This document shows positions 26,478-36,486 of a stretch of DNA of 64,000 bases, piece by piece; position 1 is the first letter of the stretch, and each line of letters begins with the position of its first letter. The stretch is from an uncultured Chlorobiaceae bacterium. Lineage in GTDB: Bacteria > Bacteroidota > Chlorobiia > Chlorobiales > Chlorobiaceae. The notes beneath the pieces were generated by a model. The model ran no database searches, was not told the origin of the DNA, and was given only the letters and a program-made list of their open reading frames with translations. The position numbers were made by a program, and so were the translations under genes. The stretch lies in the NCBI GenBank assembly GCA_903895195.1, contig CAITSZ010000011.1, positions 310,001-374,000 of the forward strand, read 5' to 3'.

Positions 26478-26918
26478 TTAGGAATTGGTTTTGATAGCTT
26501 GACGGGCAAGTTCATCACAGCGGTTGTTGTACGGGTTGTCGCTGTGGCCCTTTACTTTATGGAAGGTAACGTCCTGCAGTCTAATTAACGTCAATATTTT
26601 TTGCCAAAGATCAACGTTTTCAACATTCTTTTTTGCAGCAGTTTTCCAGTTATTCGCTATCCATCGTTTAAGCCACCCTTCATTGATAGCGTTGACGAGA
26701 TAGCTGGAGTCGCTGTAAAGGTGAACCTCGCAAGGCTCCTTGAGTGCCTGGAGCGCTTCTATGGCTGCGCTCAGCTCCATGCGGTTATTGGTTGTAGCGG
26801 GTGAGAACCCTGAGATTTCACGGATTGAAGAGCCGTACATCAGCAGCGCTCCCCAACCGCCTTTTCCCGGATTGCCGCTGCAGGCGCCGTCGGTGTATAT
26901 GATTATTTTTTTTTTCAT
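26478..26918 (-). CDS. rnhA: Ribonuclease HI
   Basis: A 146-residue enzyme that cleaves RNA in RNA:DNA hybrids. All four carboxylates and the catalytic His are visible: IIYTDGACSGNPG (D), MELSAAIEAL (E), LYSDSSYLV (D) and VKGHSDNPYNNRCDELA (H, D). The start is taken at MKKKIIIYTDG; a frame from 26936 would run through the rpmB terminator. The ATG is followed by ten consecutive A residues and is only 4 bases from the terminator, with no ribosome-binding site, so expression may depend on readthrough or an unusual start. Confidence 0.94.
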   Translation of the reverse strand: MKKKIIIYTDGACSGNPGKGGWGALLMYGSSIREISGFSPATTNNRMELSAAIEALQALKEPCEVHLYSDSSYLVNAINEGWLKRWIANNWKTAAKKNVENVDLWQKILTLIRLQDVTFHKVKGHSDNPYNNRCDELARQAIKTNS

Positions 26919-26922
26919 CGAC

Positions 26923-26955
26923 AAAAAAAGGCTCAACCTTGAATGGTTGAGCCTT
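26923..26955 (-). terminator. Terminator between rpmB and rnhA
   Basis: Arms GGCTCAACC and GGTTGAGCC around a 6-base loop, with flanking AAA/TTT, and a T-tract on the minus strand that ends 4 bases before the rnhA start codon. It begins about 47 bp beyond the rpmB stop. Confidence 0.85.
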
Positions 26956-27001
26956 TATAAGATAGTGAAAAATCTTGTATGACCGGTTGTCGCTAAGGCG
27001 G

Positions 27002-27220
27002 TTACTTGAGAAGTTTAGCGAGCTCAGCTGTTCCGGTTTTAGCAATAATTTTCATGGCTTTTGCAGAAAGCTTAACCTTTACAAAGCGCTTTTCCTCTTC
27101 GATCCAGATTCTTTTTGTATGGAGGTTCGGCTCAAAACGTGTACGGACGTGGTTGTTCGCGTGGGAAACCGTATTGCCGTAGATAGGTCTTTTACCGGTC
27201 AGTAAACAAACTTTGGACAT
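27002..27220 (-). CDS. rpmB: 50S ribosomal protein L28
   Basis: A 72-residue ribosomal protein. It begins [20 protein letters not shown] and contains [16 protein letters not shown], then [15 protein letters not shown]. Length and sequence are typical. The two N-terminal CxxC-type pairs of the zinc form are absent (only one Cys), so this is the C-minus version. It lies between bchG (upstream, 73 bp) and a strong terminator. Confidence 0.96.
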   Translation of the reverse strand: MSKVCLLTGKRPIYGNTVSHANNHVRTRFEPNLHTKRIWIEEEKRFVKVKLSAKAMKIIAKTGTAELAKLLK

Positions 27221-27293
27221 GGTGCTATCAATTGGTGTTAAAAAAACGTCAGGGAATATAACAATAGTTTTATAAACCCCGAAATCTATTGTT

Positions 27294-28292
27294 TCAAGGC
27301 CGGATACCGACAGCGCAAACCATCATTGATATGACATAGAGCAGCGTGCCGAAGGCGTTGTACCAGACAGCTTTTTCTCTTGGATTTCCAATCAGGATTT
27401 TCTGCATCGGCAGCTGAGCGACCAGAAGAATCAGTGCAATCACCGTTGTCGTCATGGAACCTTTCATGACGAGAATCGATATGGCTGCAAGTTGGGCAAC
27501 ATCCATAACAACAGCGGCAAGTATCGCAGCATTCTTTTCTCCGAGCTGAACGGGAATTGAGGCAACCTTGCGGATATTGTCGCCGACAACTGATTTAAAG
27601 TCGTTCAGCGTCATGATACCGTGTGCTCCGAGTGAAAAAATAATGGCCAGGGCAATGGTTTCCTGTGAAGGGATGCCTTGTGTAATGGAAAAACTTCCGG
27701 TCAGCCATGAGACGCCTTCATAGGCAAGGCCGACAATAAGGTTGCCGAACCATCCGTTCCTTTTAGCCCGTATAGGTGGGCCTGAATAGGCGTGCGACAT
27801 GAGTACACCGACAAACGCAATAACGACAACGTAGGGGTGAATGGAGAGCGCAACAAGAAAGCCTGTGATAATAAGGCCGAAGGTAATAAGCCAGCTGGCC
27901 GATTTTGATATTTTACCTGCTGGAATTGGACGGTCAGGTTCATTGATGGCGTCAACTTCACGGTCAAAGTAGTCGTTCATGGTCTGCGACATAGCGCACA
28001 TGAGCGGCCCGGCAAGAAGGATGCCCCTGAGAAGAATAGACCAGTTGGCAGTAATGTCTTCGCCAGTTGAAACGACCCCGCATGCGAATGCCCACATTGG
28101 CGGGAACCAGGTGACCGGTTTCATGAGAGGAAGGATAGCGGATGGCTCAATGCGGAATCCGGGCTTGTTGACGTTATCCAGAGCCTTCTGGATAGCCTTT
28201 TGCCTGGCATCGCTAACTCCTGACAGGCGTAGCTTGTCGGTGATGCTCTGATGCATTTCAGGTTTTAGCGTGTCGCGTCCGTTCATGGGCAA
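27294..28292 (-). CDS. bchG: (Bacterio)chlorophyll synthase, UbiA family
   Basis: A 332-residue integral membrane prenyltransferase that esterifies (bacterio)chlorophyllide with geranylgeranyl or phytyl diphosphate. It has about eight or nine hydrophobic helices, the first Asp-rich motif [22 protein letters not shown], and the second, [10 protein letters not shown]. The sequence [19 protein letters not shown] is characteristic of the BchG/ChlG group. Green sulfur bacteria have three paralogues (BchG, BchK, ChlG). I favour BchG from overall sequence and the adjacency to trpD, but paralogue identity is not proven. Confidence 0.88.
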   Translation of the reverse strand: MPMNGRDTLKPEMHQSITDKLRLSGVSDARQKAIQKALDNVNKPGFRIEPSAILPLMKPVTWFPPMWAFACGVVSTGEDITANWSILLRGILLAGPLMCAMSQTMNDYFDREVDAINEPDRPIPAGKISKSASWLITFGLIITGFLVALSIHPYVVVIAFVGVLMSHAYSGPPIRAKRNGWFGNLIVGLAYEGVSWLTGSFSITQGIPSQETIALAIIFSLGAHGIMTLNDFKSVVGDNIRKVASIPVQLGEKNAAILAAVVMDVAQLAAISILVMKGSMTTTVIALILLVAQLPMQKILIGNPREKAVWYNAFGTLLYVISMMVCAVGIRP

Positions 28293-28361
28293 TAATAGTT
28301 CTCACTTCGGCTCAAAAACAAGGCAGTTAGTATACAAGTTTTTTGATAAAAAGATAAGAAT

Positions 28362-29417
28362 TTAGTTCATGCCCACAGTGTATCTTCGCGAGAGTTCAGC
28401 GTTTATTTTCAGAATCTCGATAAACTTTTTTTCGGTTTGACCACTTTCAAGAGCCTCTTTTGCTAAAATATAGCCATCATTGATGCAGGGTGCTTTTCCC
28501 GACACATAACAGGCCATTGCAGTGGTATAAAGCGATGCATCCATGTGAGCGGCAGGTGCGCTTCCGTCAAGGATACGGCGGATAATGAGTGCGTTTTCAT
28601 CCCGGTTTCCACCCTGGATTTCCGATAATGCATGCCGGGTCAATCCGAAATCTTCAGGATGAACGGTATGCCGGGTGACAGAGCCGTTCTGGATTTCAAT
28701 AATATAGGTCGGGCCGTTAAGACTTGGTTCATCAAGCGCTATACCTTCTTCAGTCATGGAATGCACAACCATTGCATGGCGGGTTCCTGTCTGTAACAGC
28801 ACTTCAGTATAGAGCTCCATGAGTTCAGGTTTGAAAACACCCACAAGCTGTCGCTTTGCCCGAGCTGGATTAATGAGAGGACCGAGAATGTTGAAAATAG
28901 TTCTTATGCCAAGTTCGCGGCGTATATGGGCCACCTTTTTCATAGAAGGGTGGTAGAGAGGAGCAAACAGGAACGCAAATTTAGTACGTTCAAACAGCTC
29001 TTTTGTTGCTTCCGGCGGCAGATCGATAGCGAAGCCGAGTGCTTCAAGAACATCAGCGCTGCCGCAACTGCTGGTTACAGAACGGTTGCCATGTTTAGCA
29101 ATGCTGACACCGGCGCTGTTGGCAATAATTGAAGCGGTCGTTGAAATATTAAAGGTGCCTGCATGATCACCGCCTGTGCCGCAGGTATCGACAGCTTCAT
29201 CATCAAGCACAATCGTCTCTGCTTTCTCGATAAGGCTGTAGTATGCCCCTGCAACTTCCTGAGGAGTCACCCCTTTTTGCTGAAGAAGGGCGAGCAGAGC
29301 CGCTATGACAATTTCGGAAAACTGACCATCCATAATGCTGTTCATGCAGAATGTCATCTCTTCCTGCGAAAAATTTTCGCTTGCAAGAAGCTTTTCCAGT
29401 AATTTTTTTAGAGGCAT
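28362..29417 (-). CDS. trpD: Anthranilate phosphoribosyltransferase
   Basis: A 351-residue enzyme joining anthranilate to PRPP in tryptophan synthesis. Motifs are [18 protein letters not shown] (PRPP loop), [38 protein letters not shown] and [10 protein letters not shown]. It is monocistronic-looking here; other trp genes are absent. It is divergent from the M24 peptidase gene, and 69 bp separate it from bchG downstream. Confidence 0.96.
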   Translation of the reverse strand: MPLKKLLEKLLASENFSQEEMTFCMNSIMDGQFSEIVIAALLALLQQKGVTPQEVAGAYYSLIEKAETIVLDDEAVDTCGTGGDHAGTFNISTTASIIANSAGVSIAKHGNRSVTSSCGSADVLEALGFAIDLPPEATKELFERTKFAFLFAPLYHPSMKKVAHIRRELGIRTIFNILGPLINPARAKRQLVGVFKPELMELYTEVLLQTGTRHAMVVHSMTEEGIALDEPSLNGPTYIIEIQNGSVTRHTVHPEDFGLTRHALSEIQGGNRDENALIIRRILDGSAPAAHMDASLYTTAMACYVSGKAPCINDGYILAKEALESGQTEKKFIEILKINAELSRRYTVGMN

Positions 29418-29497
29418 GAAGCAGATTGGTTGGCAAATCAGTGCGAATATTCGTAAATGTAAATAATAAGAAGAATTGATTGTATTGTAAAAGACTC

Positions 29498-29516
29498 ATT
29501 ACGGGTATGCCGTAAT
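29498..29516. promoter_or_regulatory. Inverted repeat in the trpD/peptidase divergent region
   Basis: ATTACGG-N5-CCGTAAT, a perfect 7-bp inverted repeat, lies 23 bp before the peptidase start and 80 bp from the trpD start. It could be an operator. No regulator is adjacent. Confidence 0.3.
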
Positions 29517-29539
29517 ATCTAAGAATATTTTTGCAACTT

Positions 29540-30634
29540 ATGGATATGAAAGAGATAACGCCATACCGCAAAAAAGCTCTCGAGGCGGTTCTTACGAAAA
29601 TGATGAGTCGGGCACTTGATTGCTGTATTGTAACTGATCTTTCTGTTATCCGCTGGCTTACCGGTTTCAGCGGCTCAAGTGCCAGGCTGGTTTTGACTCG
29701 CGAAAAATGCTGGTTATTTACCGATTTCCGATATAAAGAACAGGCTAATCGTGAGGTGGAAATTGCCGAAGTTGTTATTGCCGGTGATGGCTTTCCGGCA
29801 GAGCTTAGTTCAGGTAGATATTCCTTTGGAGAAGCGGTCGGGCTCCAGTCCGATGACATTTCATGGCACGAAGCCTCTCGACTTATCGACCAGCTTCGAG
29901 GAAAACAACGGGTAATACCCGTCGATTCTTTTTTCGATGAATTCAGGATGATCAAGCATGAGATTGAGCTTGTAAAGATGCGTCGAGCTGCTGAAATCAG
30001 CGAACTGGTTTTGGCAGAAGTGATTACAATGATTTCACCCTCTGTTACGGAGGTTGATATTGCTGCTGAAATCACTTTTCAGCATAGAAAGCTTGGAGCA
30101 GATAAAGACTCATTTGACCCTATAGTAGCTGGTGGCCCACGATCTGCTATGCCTCATGCTCAGCCCTCAAGGCAGTTATTCAAGTCAGGAGAGCTGATTG
30201 TCATCGATATGGGATGTATCTATGAAGGGTATGCGTCCGACATGACAAGGACTGTTGCACTTGGTAGCGTATCAAGCGAAGCGCGAGAAGTCTATCGGAT
30301 TGTAAAGGAGGCTCAGGCTCTCGGCATAGCTTCAGCAAAGTCCGGCATGAAAGCCAGTGAGCTTGATGAAGAGGTGCGGCGGTTTATTAAGGCTCATGGG
30401 TACGGTGATGAGTTCGGCCACGGCCTTGGTCATGGCGTAGGGTTTGATGTCCATGAAGAGCCCCGGATCAGCCCGAAAGGGGAGCACGTACTGCAGGATA
30501 ATATGGTATTTACCATTGAACCCGGAATTTATCTGCCTGGAAAATTCGGCGTGCGCATCGAGGATACAGTAGTGATGGGCCCGCAAGGCGCTACTCCGTT
30601 GCAGGGATTCAGTAAAGATCTTATAGTATTGTGA
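29540..30634 (+). CDS. pepP: M24-family Xaa-Pro aminopeptidase
   Basis: A 364-residue metallopeptidase removing N-terminal residues before proline. It has a creatinase-like N-terminal domain (CCIVTDLSVIRWLTGFSGSS) and a pita-bread C-terminal domain with all five metal ligands: IDMGCIYEGYASDMTRT (two Asp), GHGLGHGVGFDVHEEP (His), FTIEPGIY (Glu) and GVRIEDTV (Glu). An upstream TTG at 29531 is less likely than the ATG chosen; a second ATG follows two codons later. cutA lies 24 bp downstream in the same direction. Confidence 0.9.
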   Translation: MDMKEITPYRKKALEAVLTKMMSRALDCCIVTDLSVIRWLTGFSGSSARLVLTREKCWLFTDFRYKEQANREVEIAEVVIAGDGFPAELSSGRYSFGEAVGLQSDDISWHEASRLIDQLRGKQRVIPVDSFFDEFRMIKHEIELVKMRRAAEISELVLAEVITMISPSVTEVDIAAEITFQHRKLGADKDSFDPIVAGGPRSAMPHAQPSRQLFKSGELIVIDMGCIYEGYASDMTRTVALGSVSSEAREVYRIVKEAQALGIASAKSGMKASELDEEVRRFIKAHGYGDEFGHGLGHGVGFDVHEEPRISPKGEHVLQDNMVFTIEPGIYLPGKFGVRIEDTVVMGPQGATPLQGFSKDLIVL

Positions 30635-30658
30635 AAGGTTTAATATTCTTCGGAGAGC

Positions 30659-30988
30659 ATGGAGAGTCGTTATTGCATTGTGATTACCACTGCACCTGAC
30701 CGCCGGGAAGCAGAAAGCCTTGCGGACGGGATTCTGAACAATCGTCTTGCGGCCTGTGTGCAGATGAGTGATATCAGAAGCTTTTTTCTCTGGCAAGGAG
30801 CAACGCAGAAAGAGAGTGAAGTGGCTCTCTATATCAAAACAACCGAAGCGCGTTACAGCGATCTTGAAGCATATATTCTTGAGCACCACCCCTACGATGT
30901 GCCAGAAATTATAAAACTGCCGGTAACCGGCGGATTGCCCGGTTATCTGAACTGGCTCGACTCAACTACCGCTCCACCAAAAGCCTGA
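30659..30988 (+). CDS. cutA: Divalent-cation tolerance protein CutA
   Basis: A 109-residue trimeric PII-like protein. It shows IVITTAPDRREAESLADGIL, NRLAACVQM, SFFLWQG, EVALYIKTTEARY and HPYDVPEIIKLPV, which together define the family. Molecular role is unsettled (metal tolerance in E. coli). It is probably cotranscribed with pepP. Confidence 0.94.
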   Translation: MESRYCIVITTAPDRREAESLADGILNNRLAACVQMSDIRSFFLWQGATQKESEVALYIKTTEARYSDLEAYILEHHPYDVPEIIKLPVTGGLPGYLNWLDSTTAPPKA

Positions 30989-31027
30989 ACATTCAGGATT
31001 ATCATCACCAAAAAATATTTCAGACTG

Positions 31028-32197
31028 TCAGCTTCGCTGAAGTAATCCTCTTATGTCAGCGGTGAAGGATGCCATGACAAGCAGGGGATTGGCGTTGCGT
31101 TCGATGGCTCTTATGGCGTCTTCGGTGATGGTTGATATCTGGAAGAAATCAGGATTGGGAAAATTATGGGCAAAGCGGTCAATTGCATCGCTGATGTCAG
31201 GGTTGTTCAGCTCCTGAAAGTCCGGTTTGATCCGGCGGTGGTTTACATCCTGAAAGAAGAGCAGGAGAGCGGCAAGAAAGAGGGAGAGTTCGTTCCGCGA
31301 AAGGTTTTTTGCGCTTTGTTCGCAAGCCGTTATTGCTTCATGGAAGCGGCTTGGGGTGAGCACCAGACGAAGGTAGTCGAGCGCCCGGTTGCGGAGCATA
31401 ATGGTTGCCGTTTCCGACTCTGTGCTTTCGCGGCTGTTGATAAGCTCCCATGCCAGGCGTAGGTTGCCTCTGGAAAAGCTGACGATAAAGCTCAGCTCCG
31501 GATCTTTGATCTCAGGACGGTTTTCCTGCAGCCAGAGCTTAAGTTCTCCAGCGGTAACCCGTGAAAATTGGATGGCCTGGCATCGTGAGCGGATTGTGGG
31601 CAGCAGGGCTTCAGGCCTCGATGAAACAAGAATAAACAGAACGTGGGGAGGCGGTTCTTCAAGAAGTTTCAAAATCTTGTTTGCAGCCGAAGGGTGCAAC
31701 CGCTCTGCCTGCGAGATGATAAAAATCTTTTTACTTCCCTCTCTTGGCATAAACGAGGCCTTATGCTGAAGGGTAATAATCTGTTCTGTAAGAATTCCCA
31801 TGGAGCGCTCCATGGCAGGGGAAAAATAGGGATTCTGCTTTTTTTGTTCGATCAGTGCATCATACCGCTCTTTTGCTTCCGTAAAGCGCTTATTCTCTTT
31901 TTTTGCGGAGTCGCCCGGATCGAGCAGAGCCGATTCTACAGGAAAAATATACTCTACATTCGGATGCATGAACGACTGGATTTGCATACAGTCAGGGCAT
32001 GTTCCACAAGCTCCTTCAATTTCGGAATCTTCAGATGATCGGCAGTTGAAGAGAGAGGCTATTTCAAAAGCTGCAGACTCTTTGCCCGACCCCTCCGGGC
32101 CGGTGAAAAGATAGGCATGAGCGAAACGCCCGGTATCAAGTGCTTTCCGAAGTGTTCGGATCTGCTGTTTCTGACCAATAATGTTGTTCCAGCTCAT
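31028..32197 (-). CDS. holB: DNA polymerase III subunit delta-prime
   Basis: A 389-residue clamp-loader subunit. N-terminal AAA+ module: NNIIGQKQQIRTLRKAL, a Walker A AYLFTGPEGSGKESAA, a zinc module with CGTCPDC, and sensor region KKIFIISQAERLHPSAANKILKLLEEPP with LFILVSSRPEALLPTIRSRC. The first zinc Cys is replaced at a longer distance (FNCR). The SRC motif supports a clamp-loader subunit. It is 16 bp downstream of ilvE on the same strand. Confidence 0.9.
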   Translation of the reverse strand: MSWNNIIGQKQQIRTLRKALDTGRFAHAYLFTGPEGSGKESAAFEIASLFNCRSSEDSEIEGACGTCPDCMQIQSFMHPNVEYIFPVESALLDPGDSAKKENKRFTEAKERYDALIEQKKQNPYFSPAMERSMGILTEQIITLQHKASFMPREGSKKIFIISQAERLHPSAANKILKLLEEPPPHVLFILVSSRPEALLPTIRSRCQAIQFSRVTAGELKLWLQENRPEIKDPELSFIVSFSRGNLRLAWELINSRESTESETATIMLRNRALDYLRLVLTPSRFHEAITACEQSAKNLSRNELSLFLAALLLFFQDVNHRRIKPDFQELNNPDISDAIDRFAHNFPNPDFFQISTITEDAIRAIERNANPLLVMASFTADIRGLLQRS

Positions 32198-32213
32198 GCC
32201 TCTCTTGCCGGCC

Positions 32214-33125
32214 TCAAATAAAGGTCAACCAGTTGTATGGGTCTTCGCCGGTCTGAACAATTTTCAGGTATGCATGCTGCAGCGCTTCAGTAATGGGTCC
32301 GCGCTTTTCATTACCAATCGGGTACTTGTCGATACTTCTGACCGGAGTTATCTCTGCTGCCGTACCGGTGAGAAAAACTTCATCTGCAATATAGAGCGCT
32401 TCACGGGGAATAAGCGTTTCGCGAACTTCATAGCCGAGCTCTTTTGCTATATGCATGACAGCGTAACGGGTAAACCCTGGCAAAATCGATTGGCCTGACA
32501 TTGGTGTATAAATAATGCCATCACGCACTATAAAAATATTTTCGCCACTTCCTTCGGACACATAGCCATTGACATCGAGAGCGAGTCCTTCGGCATAGTC
32601 GTCCATGACGGCTTCCATTTTTATCAGCTGCGAATTCAGATAGTTTCCACCAGCTTTAGCCCACGCAGGCAGCGTGTTTGGAGCGGGTCTGGTCCACGAT
32701 GATACACGAACATCAACACCATTTTCCAGCACATCATCTCCAAGATATGCGCCCCATTCCCATGTTGCGATGGCGACTTCGATCGATGCACGGTGCGGAT
32801 TTACTCCGACAGCCCCTTGACCACGGTATACCAGAGGACGGATATAGCACGCCTTGTGACTATTGGCGTGAATTATGTTGATGACAGCGTCTTTAAGTTC
32901 TTGTTCAGAGTATGGGATTTCGATCCGGTATATTTTCGAAGAATCTCTCAGACGTTTGATGTGTTCGTCCAGAAAAAGCACTGCAGAACCCTTAAGGGTG
33001 TCATAGCAGCGTATACCTTCAAATGTCGATGAACCGTAGTGGACAACATGAGACAGAATGTGGATTTTAGCATCAACCCAGTCAATCAGCTCTCCATTCA
33101 TCCAGATTTTAGCGGTCTTGTTCAT
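32214..33125 (-). CDS. ilvE: Branched-chain amino acid aminotransferase
   Basis: A 303-residue fold-type IV PLP enzyme for the last step of Leu, Ile and Val synthesis. Sequence includes IWMNGELIDWVDAKIHILSH, STFEGIRCYDT, YIRPLVYRGQGAVGVNP, YLNSQLIKMEA, EGSGENIFIVRDG and VFLTGTAAEITPVRSID. The start is moved 15 codons in from the longest frame to MNKTAKIW, where homology begins. Probably in one unit with holB. Confidence 0.95.
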   Translation of the reverse strand: MNKTAKIWMNGELIDWVDAKIHILSHVVHYGSSTFEGIRCYDTLKGSAVLFLDEHIKRLRDSSKIYRIEIPYSEQELKDAVINIIHANSHKACYIRPLVYRGQGAVGVNPHRASIEVAIATWEWGAYLGDDVLENGVDVRVSSWTRPAPNTLPAWAKAGGNYLNSQLIKMEAVMDDYAEGLALDVNGYVSEGSGENIFIVRDGIIYTPMSGQSILPGFTRYAVMHIAKELGYEVRETLIPREALYIADEVFLTGTAAEITPVRSIDKYPIGNEKRGPITEALQHAYLKIVQTGEDPYNWLTFI

Positions 33126-33266
33126 AGTGCAGGCGTTGGGTGTTAAAACTTTTCCAGTATTACCTCTCAAAGATAGCTTGTTTTGAGTTTTTTAAAAGGC
33201 AATACAGACTTTTTTCTTCAGTTTCAGGGCGATTGGAGCTCTTTTGAGCCAATGAAAAGAGAAATA

Positions 33267-33301
33267 TAAAAAAGCCCCTGCAGGTTGCGGGCAGGGGCTT
33301 T
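33267..33301 (-). terminator. Terminator of the phosphofructokinase gene
   Basis: AAAGCCCCTGC and GCAGGGGCTTT arms around a 9-base loop, with a run of A on the plus strand that gives a T-tract for the minus-strand transcript. It starts 20 bp beyond the stop codon. Confidence 0.88.
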
Positions 33302-33320
33302 GAGGCGTCAGATGTAACGC

Positions 33321-34526
33321 TCAGTAAATTCTGTCGTAAACCCCTTCAACCTCACGGAGAATCGGATCGTAGGCTACAGGCTTGCGTCCGAAACAGATAC
33401 CGAGAGACTCGTACATTGCAACGTGTTCAAGATCGACATGACGCTGTACGATAGCCTTGCTTGATTCGATGAACTCGACCTTACGCCCCTTGACTTTGGA
33501 GATCGTAACACCGGATTTTCCATCAAGCAGCAGAAGTATGGCTGCAGCACCAGCTTCAAAACCGAAGTTGATATCGTAAGCCGAAGAGTTTCCTGAACGG
33601 ACAAGGTGACCGGGATGGACTTCGCGAACTTCCGGAATTTCGTATATCCCTTCGACAAACATACCTGTCTCTTTCATGAAAATCGGCATGGCCGGATCAG
33701 CTTTCATCCTGTTCTGAATCTGCTGGCAGGTGAATTTTCCAGCTCCTGCAAGTTTTTTGTGACCGAACGCGTCAATGCCTGCTGATTCATCGACAATATC
33801 GCTTCCATCAGCATTTTTCAGGCCTTCAGCAACCACAATGGTGTAGGTTCCGCTATGGACATCACTCTCTCTGATACGTCTGGTAAAGCGCTCGGCGAGG
33901 TGTTCGTAAACAACATCCCAGTCAGCAGGAATTTCAGGTATAAGAATACAATCGGCTTCTGCTGCTATACCGCTGCGAAAAGCAGTATGCCCGGCATAAC
34001 GGCCGAAAACTTCTGTGACCAGCACACGGTTGTGTGTTTTGCCTGTTGTTTTCAAGTCGTGCACAAACTGTGCTATACGGTTGATGGTGGAATCACCGCC
34101 GACAGAGTAGGTCTGGAGGTCAAGATCCATGGTTTTCGGTGCGTGGATACACTGAATCCCTTTCTGGTTGAGATCAACCATGACACTGCCTGAATCGTCC
34201 CCGCCGCTGATAATAAGTGCATCAAGGTCGAATTTCTTCATACCTGCCTTGATACGATTGTACTTGTCAGGGTTGCTAATCGCTTTGATTTTAACCCTTG
34301 AATGTCCCGCTTCAGAACCGGCAAAACTGGCGTCAAAACGATCGAGACGCTCCTGATCAAGCCTGACAATTTTTTCCTGATCGATAAGGTTGTATAATCC
34401 GGCGTAGCCGTTAGGGATAATATAAAGCTCAAGATCTTTTGACAGAGCCATCATAGCGGCACCTTTCAGTACAGCATTGAGTCCTCCGCAATCCCCTCCA
34501 CTTGTAAGAATGCCAATTTTTTTCAC
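33321..34526 (-). CDS. pfp: 6-phosphofructokinase, probably pyrophosphate-dependent
   Basis: A 401-residue protein that phosphorylates fructose 6-phosphate, reversibly if PPi is the donor. Key residues: ILTSGGDCGGLNA at the front, ISGGDDSGSV where ATP enzymes have GGDGS (the extra Asp is the PPi-type marker), and APKTMDLDL with the PPi-type Lys in the PKT motif. GGDSTINRIAQ and EVFGRYAGHTA follow. It starts at GTG with GAGGAG a good distance upstream. A reversible enzyme suits an autotroph that mainly makes sugars. Donor specificity is inferred from residues. Confidence 0.87.
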   Translation of the reverse strand: MKKIGILTSGGDCGGLNAVLKGAAMMALSKDLELYIIPNGYAGLYNLIDQEKIVRLDQERLDRFDASFAGSEAGHSRVKIKAISNPDKYNRIKAGMKKFDLDALIISGGDDSGSVMVDLNQKGIQCIHAPKTMDLDLQTYSVGGDSTINRIAQFVHDLKTTGKTHNRVLVTEVFGRYAGHTAFRSGIAAEADCILIPEIPADWDVVYEHLAERFTRRIRESDVHSGTYTIVVAEGLKNADGSDIVDESAGIDAFGHKKLAGAGKFTCQQIQNRMKADPAMPIFMKETGMFVEGIYEIPEVREVHPGHLVRSGNSSAYDINFGFEAGAAAILLLLDGKSGVTISKVKGRKVEFIESSKAIVQRHVDLEHVAMYESLGICFGRKPVAYDPILREVEGVYDRIY

Positions 34527-34712
34527 AGGTATGCTCTCCTCTTAAAAGCTAATGTTAGTATTTAATGACCAAATTTATTTATTTGTCGGAAAATAATTCC
34601 TCTCAGTTTCTGGCAGTTAAAATAGATTATTTTTACTTGATATTTCAACACTAAGCGTCAGAATTATAGAACAGCCGATTTTCGGGGAAAAACCAGAAGT
34701 ACATATTTTATA

Positions 34713-35987
34713 ATGAATTATCTGGATCAGGCAAGGATTGCCTTTATTCATCTGAGAGAAAGAAAGAGGCAGACTATTCTTACTGCTCTTGGTGTTGCTG
34801 TAGGCTCTGCAATGCTTGTGACGACCATTTCTGTTTCCCGGGGTTCATCATCGAATGTGATTACTAAAGTGATTGATACTACCCCGCATGTGCTGATAAG
34901 CGCTGAAAGGGTAGTTCCGCTTATCCCGGAAAATCTTCTCAGGCATGAAGGTGCCAAGGTTGCAATGGTGACCAAAAATATTACACTGAATCAACAGGAG
35001 GTTATAAAAAATTACACCGGAGTTGTCGAAAGCATTCGACCGGTCGAAGAACTTCGAAGCATTTCACCTTTTGTACTCAGCAAGCTGTTGGCTCGCAATA
35101 AAACCCGTTTTACTCCCTGTGTTGCTCGGGGAGTTGTTCCCCGTCTTGAAGCAGACATTGCCGGACTGCAAAAAAATCTGATTGAAAAAAATTCCCTTGA
35201 AGAGCTTGCCTATACCCCGAATGGCATACTTGTCGGCGATCTTCTGGCCAAAAAACTCAATGCAGGTTACCGTGACAGGATAGTGCTTGTGACAAAAAAC
35301 AGCGAAGAGTTTCCTGTAACGATAGTGGGGCGTTTCAGCAGCGGTTTTAACGCAAAGGATGAACGGGAGGCCTATGTTAATCTCTCTCTTGCTCAGAGAA
35401 TGGAGGGCATTGCCTCAAATTCGGTGACTGGTATAGGGTTAAGAACTGCGCAGGTTGATCGTGCTGCCGCAACCGCTGCGAAAGTGCAGGAGTTGAGCGG
35501 ATACAAAAGCGAGAGCTGGGATGAGACCAACCGCAACGTCATTGAATTTTACAATCGTAATGCTGTCATTACACTGGTACTGGTGGGCTTTGTTTTTGTA
35601 GTAGCTGGCCTCGGTGTATCATCGGTCATGACCACGGTGATTCTGCAGAAGGTTAAGGATATCGCCATCTTGCGCTCAATGGGCATGCAGGCCGGGAGCA
35701 TTACCCGTATTTTTATGCTTGAAGGTTTTATGATCGGCATTCTCGGTGTTCTTATCGGTAGTCCGATGGGGCATGTGATTTGTCATTTTGTCTCCTTAAT
35801 CCGATTTGAGGCAAGTACTGCAGGAGTCTTGAAAAGTGACAAGATTAATATTATTGAACAACCTGAAGCACACCTGATTGTTATTGTATTTGGTATTCTG
35901 ATTGCCGTAATCTCATCCTGGAGCCCGGCAAGAAAGGCTACGCGCTATTTGCCGGTCAGGATTCTCAGGGGTGAAGTCGGGGCTTAG
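34713..35987 (+). CDS. FtsX/MacB-type ABC transporter permease
   Basis: A 424-residue permease with the four-helix layout of the MacB/LolC family. There is one helix near the N-terminus ([20 protein letters not shown]), a roughly 230-residue periplasmic domain, then three helices ([56 protein letters not shown]). It has the cytoplasmic coupling text [20 protein letters not shown] and ends [16 protein letters not shown]. No ATPase gene is adjacent, so its partner is encoded elsewhere. Lipoprotein release (LolC/E-like) or export are both possible. Its stop overlaps the convergent ispF by 4 bp. Confidence 0.85.
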   Translation: MNYLDQARIAFIHLRERKRQTILTALGVAVGSAMLVTTISVSRGSSSNVITKVIDTTPHVLISAERVVPLIPENLLRHEGAKVAMVTKNITLNQQEVIKNYTGVVESIRPVEELRSISPFVLSKLLARNKTRFTPCVARGVVPRLEADIAGLQKNLIEKNSLEELAYTPNGILVGDLLAKKLNAGYRDRIVLVTKNSEEFPVTIVGRFSSGFNAKDEREAYVNLSLAQRMEGIASNSVTGIGLRTAQVDRAAATAAKVQELSGYKSESWDETNRNVIEFYNRNAVITLVLVGFVFVVAGLGVSSVMTTVILQKVKDIAILRSMGMQAGSITRIFMLEGFMIGILGVLIGSPMGHVICHFVSLIRFEASTAGVLKSDKINIIEQPEAHLIVIVFGILIAVISSWSPARKATRYLPVRILRGEVGA

Positions 35988-36457
35988 ATGGAGCGGATAA
36001 TACATACCGCATGAGCTGCAGCGCCCTCTTCCCGTCCTATATAGCCGAGTTTTTCGTTAGTGGTGGCTTTTACCGAGACCGTTCCAATTTCAACACCGAG
36101 ACAGCGTGCAATGTTTTTACGCATTTCAGTAATGTATGGGGCGATTTTCGGTGCTTCAAGAAGCAGCATCGCATCGATGTTCATCGTCTGATAACCGTTC
36201 TTTTCAAGAAGCTTTCCAACATGTTTCAAGAGAATCATGCTGTCGATATCTTTGAATTCCTGGCTTGTGTTGGGAAAGTGAAGTCCAATGTCGCCCAGAG
36301 CAGCCGCGCCAAGCAGAGCATCGCTTACAGCATGAAGCAGCACATCAGCATCACTGTGCCCGTCAAGTCCTTTGCTTCCGGGGATATGAACGCCACCGAT
36401 TACAAGTTTTCGGCCTTCCGCAAAAGGGTGTACATCAATACCAATTCCAATGCGCAT
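35984..36457 (-). CDS. ispF: 2-C-methyl-D-erythritol 2,4-cyclodiphosphate synthase
   Basis: A 157-residue trimeric zinc enzyme of the MEP isoprenoid pathway, which also supplies the prenyl tails of chlorophylls and quinones. Motifs: [15 protein letters not shown] (metal Asp and His), [43 protein letters not shown] and [19 protein letters not shown]. It is 29 bp downstream of pyrD on the same strand. Confidence 0.96.
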   Translation of the reverse strand: MRIGIGIDVHPFAEGRKLVIGGVHIPGSKGLDGHSDADVLLHAVSDALLGAAALGDIGLHFPNTSQEFKDIDSMILLKHVGKLLEKNGYQTMNIDAMLLLEAPKIAPYITEMRKNIARCLGVEIGTVSVKATTNEKLGYIGREEGAAAHAVCIIRSI

Positions 36458-36486
36458 GGTTATTCAAGGTTTTAAGGATTATAGAA

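Noticed and set aside
29203-30075. 290-codon minus-strand frame over trpD and the peptidase
   Set aside because: Spans two unrelated genes and their promoter region; Ser/Ile/Thr-rich sequence typical of a shadow frame.
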